Position numbers and translations under genes: made by a program
The notes under the pieces: model-generated
The model's database searches: none
What the model was told of the DNA's origin: nothing
The model's input: only the letters and a program-made list of their open reading frames with translations
DNA from: an uncultured Phascolarctobacterium sp.
GTDB lineage: Bacteria; Bacillota; Negativicutes; Acidaminococcales; Acidaminococcaceae
NCBI RefSeq assembly: GCF_937920985.1
Contig: NZ_CALDXR010000061.1
Location: 1-55,670 of the forward strand
DNA: 55,670 bases
Reading direction: 5' to 3'
In this document: one piece after another, positions 48,940 through 55,670 of the stretch
How the letters are laid out: every line of letters begins with the position of its first letter
Numbering within the stretch: the first letter of the stretch is position 1

Positions 48940-49873
48940 TGTCCTTACCTCCTAATTTAAACATTTTCAAGCTCAATTCCTTGCTGCCAAACAAGCCTTG
49001 CGGACGATACAGCATCAGGATAATCATGGTAACAGAATAGATAATCATACGCCATTCCGGGTAATCTGACAAGTAAGCGGAAATGAAGGTCAGCAAGGTT
49101 GCACCGGTAATAGCACCGGTCATAGAACCTAGGCCGCCCAAAACAACCATGGTCAGAATATCGAAGGAACGCATGAAGGTGAAGGACGCCGGATGCGCCA
49201 GGAAGAAGTAGTGGCTGAAGAGCGCGCCTGCAGTACCGGCAAAAGCAGCACCGAAGGTGAACGCCATTACTTTATATTTGGTAGTGTTGATACCCATGGT
49301 ATCTGCAGCAATTTCGTTTTCACGAATTGCCAGGCAGCAACGGCCATAGGAAGAGTTTTTAAAGTTCTTGATGAAGAAGATGATTGCTATCATAATCCAG
49401 AAGGTATACGCGAAATTGGTCATACGGGGAATGCCCATCAAACCGGAAGCACCGCCGACATAATCAATGTTCAGGATGCAGATACGGATAATTTCGCCTA
49501 AGCCCAAGGTTGCGATTGCTAGATAGTCACCATCAAGACGCAGCGTCGGCAAGCCAATCAAAAAGCCCAACAGGCCGGCGGCCAGTGTTGCTACAACCAA
49601 GCCTGCCTCAAAGGGCATGCCCAGCTTAACCGTCATAATAGCACTGGTATAAGCACCGACTGCCATAAAGCCGGCATGACCGATAGAGAACTGACCGGTA
49701 TAGCCGTTAATCAGGTTCAGGCTGACTGCAAGAATAATGTTAATGCAGATAAGGATAATGTTCAATTCCCAAAAGGGACCAATGATTTCGCCAAAGAGCA
49801 GCCCTTGTACGATACCAAAAACGATAACGCAGGCAACGATGGCTTTTAAATCAAATTTTCTAATTGCATTCAT
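48914..49873 (-). CDS. livM: Branched-chain amino-acid ABC permease LivM
   Basis: The 319-aa membrane protein has about nine or ten segments and the LivM signature GYTGQFSIGHAGFMAVGAY, with the cytoplasmic loop CCLAIRENEIAADTMGIN that contacts the ATPases. Fourth of the operon's transport genes, next to livH. Confidence 0.94.
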   Translation of the reverse strand: MNAIRKFDLKAIVACVIVFGIVQGLLFGEIIGPFWELNIILICINIILAVSLNLINGYTGQFSIGHAGFMAVGAYTSAIMTVKLGMPFEAGLVVATLAAGLLGFLIGLPTLRLDGDYLAIATLGLGEIIRICILNIDYVGGASGLMGIPRMTNFAYTFWIMIAIIFFIKNFKNSSYGRCCLAIRENEIAADTMGINTTKYKVMAFTFGAAFAGTAGALFSHYFFLAHPASFTFMRSFDILTMVVLGGLGSMTGAITGATLLTFISAYLSDYPEWRMIIYSVTMIILMLYRPQGLFGSKELSLKMFKLGGKDNGRTAEGR

Positions 49874-49884
49874 ACCATGTCACC

Positions 49885-50775
49885 TCAGACTTTCTCACGA
49901 ACATTCTTGCCTAATAAGCCGGAAGGTTTATAAAGTAAGATGATAATCAAAATACCGAATGCTGCTGCATCACGGAAGGTAGAGGAAATAAAGCCGCTGA
50001 CCATTGCTTCTACAACGCCCAGGATAATACCGCCGATCATAGCACCGGGGATAATGCCGATACCGCCAAGAACTGCGGCAACGAAGGCTTTAAGACCAGG
50101 CATCATGCCCATCAACGGGTCAATAGAGTTATAGTAAACACCTACCAGCACGCCGCCTGCAGCTGCCAAAGCACTGCCAAGCGCAAAGGTAGTGGAAATT
50201 ACACGGTCAATGTTGATGCCCATCAGCCTTGCAGCGTCAGCATCATAAGATACAGCACGCATAGCCTTGCCGGCTTTGGTTTTGTTTACGATATAGGTAA
50301 GAACTGCCATCAGGATAATGGCACTCAACAGGATAACAAGCTGCTGACTGTTAGCAACTAGTGGTCCAAGATGATATACAGTCGCGCCGAATACAGCTGG
50401 GAAGGTTCTCGGTTGCGGCGAAACCAGCAGAATCATGCTATATTCCAGGAAGAAGGATACGCCGATTGCCGTAATCAAAATTGCGATACGCGGTGCATTA
50501 CGCATGGGGCGATACGCAACACGTTCAATAATAATACCTGCGATAGCAGCGCCTGCCATCGAGAAAATAATTGCCGGAATGAACGGCAAGCCTAATTGGG
50601 TAGTAGCGAAGAAGCCAAAATAGGCACCCAACATATAAATATCGCCATGAGCAAAGTTTATCAGCTTAATGATGCCGTAGATCATGGTATAACCCAAGGC
50701 GATCAATGCGTAGATACTGCCGAGAGATACACCATTTATCAGCTGCTGAAAAAACTGATGGATAAAAGTCTCCAT
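49885..50775 (-). CDS. livH: Branched-chain amino-acid ABC permease LivH
   Basis: The 296-aa membrane protein has about eight segments with the LivH signatures YALIALGYTMIYGIIKLINFAHGD and GIGIIPGAMIGG. Together with LivM it forms the channel. It lies downstream of a partial terminator (50837-50864) that follows the binding-protein gene. Confidence 0.94.
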   Translation of the reverse strand: METFIHQFFQQLINGVSLGSIYALIALGYTMIYGIIKLINFAHGDIYMLGAYFGFFATTQLGLPFIPAIIFSMAGAAIAGIIIERVAYRPMRNAPRIAILITAIGVSFFLEYSMILLVSPQPRTFPAVFGATVYHLGPLVANSQQLVILLSAIILMAVLTYIVNKTKAGKAMRAVSYDADAARLMGINIDRVISTTFALGSALAAAGGVLVGVYYNSIDPLMGMMPGLKAFVAAVLGGIGIIPGAMIGGIILGVVEAMVSGFISSTFRDAAAFGILIIILLYKPSGLLGKNVREKV

Positions 50776-50836
50776 AATTTACCTCCCTAGAGATTTCAAA
50801 GATTTGTGTAAGCGGGACACGCTTACTTAAATGAAA

Positions 50837-50864
50837 AGGCTGTTGCTACGCAAAACAACAGCCT
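50837..50864 (-). terminator. Partial terminator between binding protein and livH
   Basis: A perfect 9-bp stem (AGGCTGTTG/CAACAGCCT) then a T-rich minus-strand tail. Its position within the operon fits excess binding protein. Confidence 0.65.
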
Positions 50865-50900
50865 CGTTGATTAAATCAGATTAACTACTAATGTAAACTA

Positions 50901-52076
50901 TCAGGGATTAACTTTAGCTTTAAAGGTTTGTTTGCCATCTTTATGTTCGATAATTACAGCACTCTTAATCGGGTTATGCTGTTCGTTAAAGGTTACTTCA
51001 CCGGATACACCCTTGAAGCCTTTAATCTTAGCCATTGCTTCAGCAATTTTAGCCGGATCAGCACTGCCTGCATCTTCGATTGCTTTGGCAACCAGCAGAG
51101 CGGAATCATATGCCAATGCTGCGAATACATCCGGGTTGGTGTTGTAAGCTTTTTTGTATTCAGCTACGAAGTCTTTGTTCAGATCAGAGGTATCGTCCGG
51201 AGAATACAGGCTGGAGAAGAAGGTGTTTTCCAAAGCAGCTTTGCCGGCAATTTCAGGAAGCTTAGCGCTATCCCAGCCGTCACCACCTGCCATAGGAACG
51301 GTGATGCCCATCTCACGAGCTTGTTTAACAATCAGGCCAACCTCCTGGTAATAACCAGGGATGTAGATGAAATCAGGTTGTGCAGCTTTGATTTTTGTCA
51401 AAGTAGATTTGAAGTCGGTATCCTTTTGCAGATAAGCTTCTTCAATTACAACCTGACCGCCATTTTTAACAAAGTTCTCTTTGAAGAACTGTGCCAGGCC
51501 TTTAGCATAGTCACTGGTATTATCGATATAGATAGCAGCCTTTTTCACTTTCAGTTCATTGGAAGCAAAGCTTGCCATTACAGTACCCTGGAACGGATCA
51601 ATAAAGCAGGTACGGAAGCTGTAGGGTTTAACCTGTTTAGTTTTCGGATCGAAGGTAACGTCCGGGTTAGTGCCCATCGGTGTAATATCTACAACCTTAG
51701 CACCATTGTTGATTGCACCGGATGCGATTACAGCAGAGGATTGGTTAGGACCGATTACTGCTACAACCTTATCCTGAGAAATCAGCTTTTGCATACCGTT
51801 AGTTGCTTCGGAAGCTTCAGATTTGGTATCAGCAACAACTAAAGAAAGTTTTTTGCCACCCAGCACACCTTTTTCATTTATTTTTTTCAGTGCCAGGTCG
51901 ATACCGTTTTTACTGGAAATACCGAAGGATGCGCTGCCGCCGGTCATTTCCAGCAAGCCGCCTACCTTAATGGTATCGCCGTCAGCTCCTTTAGAGCCGC
52001 CTCCGCAACCGGTCAGCGCGCTCATAAACATAGCGCCGGCTGCTAGTACAGATAACAATTTGGTTACTCTTTTCAT
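50901..52076 (-). CDS. Branched-chain amino-acid binding lipoprotein 1
   Basis: This type-I periplasmic binding-fold protein (391 aa, LivJ/LivK family) has a lipobox LTGC at about residue 24. The segments GLLEMTGGSASFG, VAVIGPNQSSAV and GYYQEVGLIVKQARE are typical. It is the gene closest to livH. A paralogue (52238-53410) is upstream and has the same architecture with clearly different ligand-site residues, so the two may recognise different amino acids. Confidence 0.93.
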   Translation of the reverse strand: MKRVTKLLSVLAAGAMFMSALTGCGGGSKGADGDTIKVGGLLEMTGGSASFGISSKNGIDLALKKINEKGVLGGKKLSLVVADTKSEASEATNGMQKLISQDKVVAVIGPNQSSAVIASGAINNGAKVVDITPMGTNPDVTFDPKTKQVKPYSFRTCFIDPFQGTVMASFASNELKVKKAAIYIDNTSDYAKGLAQFFKENFVKNGGQVVIEEAYLQKDTDFKSTLTKIKAAQPDFIYIPGYYQEVGLIVKQAREMGITVPMAGGDGWDSAKLPEIAGKAALENTFFSSLYSPDDTSDLNKDFVAEYKKAYNTNPDVFAALAYDSALLVAKAIEDAGSADPAKIAEAMAKIKGFKGVSGEVTFNEQHNPIKSAVIIEHKDGKQTFKAKVNP

Positions 52077-52237
52077 GGTTTATTCCCCCTCAGAAATAAA
52101 TAAAATATATTTTTTATAGAGGGCGCATCCAGTAGACGCGCCCGGTCTAACTTAATAAATAACCCATGGAATAGAAGTCTTGTTGTACTTTCTGATATTT
52201 ACTTGTAGAATTTTTATGTTTATTTTTTTATTAACAA

Positions 52238-53410
52238 TTACAGGCTGATTTTTTCAACCAAAGTCGGAGTACCGGTTTCCAGACCGATAATCAGAGCAGG
52301 CATTACCGGGTTGTGGTTAGCATCAAAGGTGAGCTTGCCGCTTGCAACCGGCAGGTCTTTGGTTTCAGCAATTGCTTTAGCCAGTTTAGTACCATCAGTG
52401 GTGCCCGCACGTTTCAGAGCATCTGCCAGGATCAGGCCTGCATTGTAGCCCTGCATTGCGAAGATGTCAGGATCTTTTTGATATTTTTCTTTGAATTTCT
52501 TAATGAAGTCCTGAACGGATTTGTCTTCGTCTTTAGCATTGAAAGCACTTACATAGTAGCAGCCCTTCAGAGCATCTTTACCAGCGATTTCAGCAAGTTT
52601 CGGGCTTTCCCAGCCATCGGAGCCAAGCATCGGGCAGGTAATGCCGATTTCGCGAGCTTGTTTGATAATCTTGGAAACTTCTTCATAGTAACCGGGAACA
52701 TAAATTGCTTCCGGATTAGAAGCTTTGAGTTTAGTCAGAGCAGATTTGAAGTCAACGTCCTTGCCCAGGAAAGCTTCTTTAGCAACAATCTTGCCGCCCT
52801 TGCTTTCCAAGGTTTTTTGGAATACTTCTGCTAAGCCTTTGGAATAGTCACTGGAGGAATCGTAGAAAATAGCTACGTTTTTAACCTTCAAAGTTTTATC
52901 AGCAAATACTGCCATTACCTGACCTTGGAACGGGTCGATAAAGCAGGCACGGAATACGAAATCCTTTACCTTGCCGTTTTCTACAGTAATGCTCGGTGCA
53001 GTAGCAGCCGGAGCAATATGAGGAATCTTATTTGCAGTGGTGATAGGAGTTGCAGCGTTTACGCAACCGCTGGTTGCAGGACCGACAATTGCCACTACTT
53101 TATCTTGGGTAATCAGTTTTGTTACAGCGTTACCGGATTCAGCCGGCTCGGATTTGTTATCGCTTTCAACTACGCTGATTTTTTTACCGTTCACGCCGCC
53201 GTTTTTATTAAGTTCGTCTACAGCCAGCTTGAAGCCTTCGTTGATGGATTTACCGTAGTTAGCAACATTACCGGTTAATTCGAATGCTGCGCCAACCTTA
53301 ATAGTATCTCCGGTATCAGCTTGTTTCTTTTCTCCGCCACAGCCTGTGAGCAATGCAGCGCACATCATAGCAGCCATAGCCGCAGATGCTAATTTCTTCC
53401 ATTTTTTCAT
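52238..53410 (-). CDS. Branched-chain amino-acid binding lipoprotein 2
   Basis: The 390-aa paralogue of the next gene has a lipobox LTGC near residue 24, the LivJ-type start AFELTGNVANYG, and VAIVGPATSGCV with GYYEEVSKIIKQARE. It is the first gene of the liv operon. The 160 bp that separates it from the second binding protein gene contains a GGGCGC/GCGCCC hairpin (52121-52143) without a T-run. Confidence 0.93.
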   Translation of the reverse strand: MKKWKKLASAAMAAMMCAALLTGCGGEKKQADTGDTIKVGAAFELTGNVANYGKSINEGFKLAVDELNKNGGVNGKKISVVESDNKSEPAESGNAVTKLITQDKVVAIVGPATSGCVNAATPITTANKIPHIAPAATAPSITVENGKVKDFVFRACFIDPFQGQVMAVFADKTLKVKNVAIFYDSSSDYSKGLAEVFQKTLESKGGKIVAKEAFLGKDVDFKSALTKLKASNPEAIYVPGYYEEVSKIIKQAREIGITCPMLGSDGWESPKLAEIAGKDALKGCYYVSAFNAKDEDKSVQDFIKKFKEKYQKDPDIFAMQGYNAGLILADALKRAGTTDGTKLAKAIAETKDLPVASGKLTFDANHNPVMPALIIGLETGTPTLVEKISL

Positions 53411-53777
53411 TTTGAATCCTTCTTTCCCTTTAAAAATAAAATATAAAACACAGTACCGGGAGTGTTCTCAGATTCAACCACTAACCCAGCAACTTTATGT
53501 AACCAATTATAGCTGTTATATTACACTTTTGTCAACGAATTTTTTCACGTTCATTGTATACATGAGTATTTTACACATAAACTGATACATTTTTTATGTT
53601 TTCTATTTTTGCGTTTATTATTTTAGTATTTTTGTGCTTCCCAAGAAAACTTTGTAGCTTTTGTGTCTTCTTGCTGCCTTTATAGCGCTCTGCCTGCAGA
53701 TAGTGTATAATATAATGCAGAAGAATTACTTGCCTTTACAAATACCGGCAAGCCTATTTATAGAACGAGAGGTATTT
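53411..53777. other. Divergent intergenic region, liv operon and membrane protein
   Basis: The 366-bp region is AT-rich, with a TATAAT-like box near 53708 for the right-hand gene. No other supported gene or structure is seen. Confidence 0.45.
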
Positions 53778-54191
53778 ATGAACTTTATTGCTTTATTTTT
53801 CTTATGTGTGCGCATGTTTCATTTTATTCATTCCCGCAGAATCGCCTATCTGCTGCAACGCTTTTCCCGAATTTTAGACGAGCGCCGTGCCAACCCCGGC
53901 CGCAAGCAGGTCATTATTATCGACGGCAGTGCCACTACCTTTATCATCTACTTCCTGTTGGATGTTTTCTTCCTGTTATACTGTATCTGGCTGATGCTGC
54001 ACGACAATACTTGGACCCCGGGTTTTCTGCTGCTCGTGATTGCAGCACTGGAATCCCTCGCTATTCACGCCCGCATCAGCGGTGCCTACGACGAGGACGA
54101 GGAAGGCTTTGTCTATCCCCGCACCTGGGTGCGCTACCTCTGCTTCGGCGAGAGCATGTTTATTCTGCTAAGGCTGTTCGAGGGCGCTTAA
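53778..54191 (+). CDS. Membrane protein of unknown function
   Basis: I do not recognise the family. The 137-aa protein starts with a hydrophobic segment (about residues 1-15), then a basic stretch (RFSRILDERRANPGRK), two closely spaced membrane segments (about 52-90) and a short hydrophobic C terminus. ATG 53778 follows AGAGG. It is monocistronic, with a strong terminator. Confidence 0.72.
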   Translation: MNFIALFFLCVRMFHFIHSRRIAYLLQRFSRILDERRANPGRKQVIIIDGSATTFIIYFLLDVFFLLYCIWLMLHDNTWTPGFLLLVIAALESLAIHARISGAYDEDEEGFVYPRTWVRYLCFGESMFILLRLFEGA

Positions 54192-54224
54192 AAAAAACAT
54201 ACTTAAATTGTAAAATTGAAAGCA

Positions 54225-54260
54225 AAAAATCCCGACAGCAACCTGTCGGGATTTTTCTTA
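54225..54260. terminator. Bidirectional terminator
   Basis: A perfect 13-bp stem (AAAAATCCCGACA/TGTCGGGATTTTT) with a 6-base loop. It marks the border to the AT-rich tail of the window. Confidence 0.9.
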
Positions 54261-54289
54261 CACTATCATTATTTAAATTACAAGAGTCT

Positions 54290-54430
54290 TTGCTCTTCCT
54301 CTGCCAGCGGATAGCTGGACTTACCGTTATCAATATCCTTGGCAAAGCAGCGGCTTTACTCTCTGCCGTAAATGCTGGTGAGAATAATACCCTTATTATA
54401 CTTAAAGACTGTTTCAATATAGAAATTTTT
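54290..54430 (-). pseudogene. Degenerate coding remnant
   Basis: On the minus strand, one frame reads a coherent stretch (CFAKDIDNGKSSYPLAEEEQ) interrupted by a stop near its start, with no start codon or ribosome site. It seems the last part of a lost gene. I cannot name the family. Confidence 0.35.
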
Positions 54431-54434
54431 GGAG

Positions 54435-54635
54435 TCAGAAATATTTACATAAAAACTTACCTACTAAATATAACAATCTAATCAATATTATAATTTGAGC
54501 AAATTTAAACCTATTATAAAATGGGTTCTTTTTATTAGGCACATTTCCTATTATAGGTGCAATTTTATATTCAAATAGCAACATTAATATCAGTCCTAAT
54601 ATATATCCAAATATTATTAACAGATCATCTATCAA
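54435..54635 (-). CDS. Small membrane protein, possible immunity protein
   Basis: The protein is about 66 aa with two hydrophobic segments (LLIIFGYILGLILMLLF and IIILIRLLYLVGKFL). The start is probably TTG 54635, because GGAGG lies eight bases upstream; an ATG 15 bases earlier overlaps that site. It directly follows a two-partner-secretion-like fragment on the same strand, the usual place for a toxin immunity gene. No motif supports this further. Confidence 0.4.
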   Translation of the reverse strand: MIDDLLIIFGYILGLILMLLFEYKIAPIIGNVPNKKNPFYNRFKFAQIIILIRLLYLVGKFLCKYF

Positions 54636-54668
54636 GTAGAACGCCTCCATTCTTGAAAGACTCTATAT

Positions 54669-54833
54669 CTATTCCATAATAGGTAAGTTTTCGTTTACCT
54701 TGCCACCGCTATTGCCTTTAATATCTTTGATAGCTTTATCAGCATCCTTGTAGCCTTTGACTGCAACCAAAGCACCGAGGCGTTTATCTTCAACCTCAGT
54801 TACATGCTTCACAGAGTTTACCACATTATTTGT
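54669..54833 (-). pseudogene. Fragment of a haemagglutinin/CdiA-like exoprotein
   Basis: A 54-codon open stretch without a proper start reads VKHVTEVEDKRLGALVAVKG, then KDADKAIKD and a glycine-rich end, before a stop. The style resembles the region before the toxin domain of filamentous haemagglutinin/CdiA-type proteins. The rest of such a gene (usually several kb) is absent, so this is a displaced or decayed module. The assignment rests on general resemblance. Confidence 0.45.
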
Positions 54834-54862
54834 TTATATTTTTCTTAATACCGCCAATTACA

Positions 54863-55231
54863 TCAATTGGAAAGTAAAAACAATATATTTATTCCAAATT
54901 CACTTTTAAAAAACAATATAATAAACGGCATTATGAATATAAGAAAAAGACTTCCTATTAAAAAAATTAGGCCGTTTTTTACAAGAAATCTTTTCTTTAA
55001 ACGTTGTGTTTTTTCTTCATCTTTTCTCATATAGGTAAGCATTTCTCTAACATCATTATGTATATTCCCCCATATTGTGGCTAAAAATAACGGTAATACT
55101 TTTATTGGAAAATAATATTTCCATAACACAATCCTTGGAGGTGTCGGAGGGCAAATTATATATACTATATAAAATATTATATAGTATATTATATATGTAA
55201 GATAACATTTGGTTGTTTTATTTATTTTCAT
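54863..55231 (-). CDS. Membrane protein of unknown function, possible immunity protein
   Basis: The 122-aa protein has two N-terminal hydrophobic segments (about residues 10-28 and 43-53), a charged loop (MRKDEEKTQRLKKRFL) and a strong C-terminal segment (about 88-108). Base composition is far more AT-rich than the chromosome to the left. Its ATG lies inside the last codons of the upstream broken gene (overlap about 14 bp). The context suggests an accessory toxin/immunity cluster. Confidence 0.55.
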   Translation of the reverse strand: MKINKTTKCYLTYIIYYIIFYIVYIICPPTPPRIVLWKYYFPIKVLPLFLATIWGNIHNDVREMLTYMRKDEEKTQRLKKRFLVKNGLIFLIGSLFLIFIMPFIILFFKSEFGINILFLLSN

Positions 55232-55577
55232 TTCTTAACCTTCTCAATTCATTTATGGTGTTTATATCAAGTATTAACCCTGAATTATCTAGTGTATTTA
55301 TTAACTTGTTTTGTTCAACCTCATCAGTAACAATTGAATCCCAATCAATGTTACTAAAGTTTCTATTTTTAATAATTTCATAAAGCTTCTTAGCATCTCA
55401 GTTAAGCTAATGACTTTAACAGTATAATCAAAATTATTATAATTTTGTTCTCCAAGTATATTTTTTCTAAATTGCAATAATTTGTTGTTGTGTATCTACG
55501 GGTGCTGCTATAGCAAAAGAAGGCATAGTTATACCTGCTAAAACAGCTAATACTAAAAATCCAAAACCTTTTCCCAT
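55218..55577 (-). pseudogene. Frameshifted secreted protein
   Basis: ATG 55577 opens a clear signal peptide (FGFLVLAVLAGITMPSFA, cleavage near AIA), but the frame stops at 55467. The coding sense continues in a second frame (QFRKNILGEQNYNNFDY) and, after another shift near 55397, in a third (DAKKLYEIIKNRNFSNIDWD) down to a stop at 55218. Two single-base lesions would restore one protein of about 115-120 aa. The family is not recognised. Sequencing error is an alternative explanation. Confidence 0.6.
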
Positions 55578-55670
55578 TAGAGGGGTTTTAATAAAATTTT
55601 TGCCCCATCAAAAATTTTTGGTAGATTGTATAATCAACTTGAACAAAAAATAAAATAAAAAATCCACAGT

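Overview
The window looks like the chromosome of an anaerobic, diderm Firmicute of the class Negativicutes, most likely an Acidaminococcaceae/Phascolarctobacterium-type gut bacterium. This is inferred, not proven. The supporting signs are a fold-III lysine/ornithine decarboxylase of the Selenomonas type, an anaerobic dicarboxylate carrier, an exported (periplasmic) CbiK, an oxygen-independent metabolic gene set, Firmicute-like Shine-Dalgarno sites and promoters, several TTG/GTG starts, and tRNAs with encoded CCA. No rRNA, CRISPR array, prophage or intact transposase is visible.

Layout. 1-5.2 kb: dnaB, a YigZ/IMPACT protein, a BASS-family transporter and a ClC antiporter with an RCK_C domain. 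5.2-8.7 kb: a minus-strand amino-acid block (L-cysteine desulfidase, LysA-like decarboxylase, TrmB-type regulator). 8.8-12.8 kb: a complete ferric-iron/phosphonate-type ABC importer. 13-14.1 kb: an FkbM methyltransferase. 14.3-17.4 kb: a DtxR/MntR-like regulator, a secreted protein, and two CbiK chelatases, one exported and one cytosolic. 17.6-20 kb: a DcuC carrier and an M19 dipeptidase. 20-25.3 kb: an M48 protease, a CaiB/BaiF CoA-transferase, ThiW with a small membrane protein and an ArsR regulator, an orphan solute-binding lipoprotein, and a ProX-type editing protein. 25.5-29.3 kb: the fold-III decarboxylase, serS and a thioredoxin-reductase-like flavoprotein. 29.4-29.9 kb: a five-tRNA operon (Lys, Glu, Val, Asp, Phe). 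30.2-33.3 kb: copZ-copA and a divergent HxlR regulator with a Cys/His-rich tail. 33.5-36.4 kb: the pantothenate operon (DUF2520 reductase candidate, panB, panC, panD), preceded by a promoter, a roughly 170-nt leader and a terminator. 36.7-42.1 kb: a tautomerase and the biotin locus bioD-bioA-membrane protein-bioWF with BirA-like boxes. 42.2-47.4 kb: a TudS-like protein, a flotillin-like SPFH protein, an MFS transporter, DUF951 and CBS-ACT proteins. 47.5-53.4 kb: a branched-chain amino-acid ABC operon with two binding proteins. 53.8-54.2 kb: a membrane protein. 54.3-55.7 kb: an AT-rich graveyard of broken two-partner-secretion/polymorphic-toxin-like pieces.

How it fits together. Vitamin and cofactor supply is the main theme: biotin from pimelate through BioW, pantothenate, a thiamine-precursor S component, and tetrapyrrole metallation. 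Metal handling comes second (Fe-type ABC importer, DtxR-like regulator, copper export), with import of amino acids and dicarboxylates alongside.

The points most worth a second look are the BioW-BioF fusion with an unassigned S-component-like membrane protein and BirA-like operators, a 218-bp fold-back element just before bioWF, the copper-locus HxlR with its Cys-rich tail, the exported/cytosolic CbiK pair, two short promoter-to-terminator transcripts without a recognised class, and the decayed toxin-like tail.
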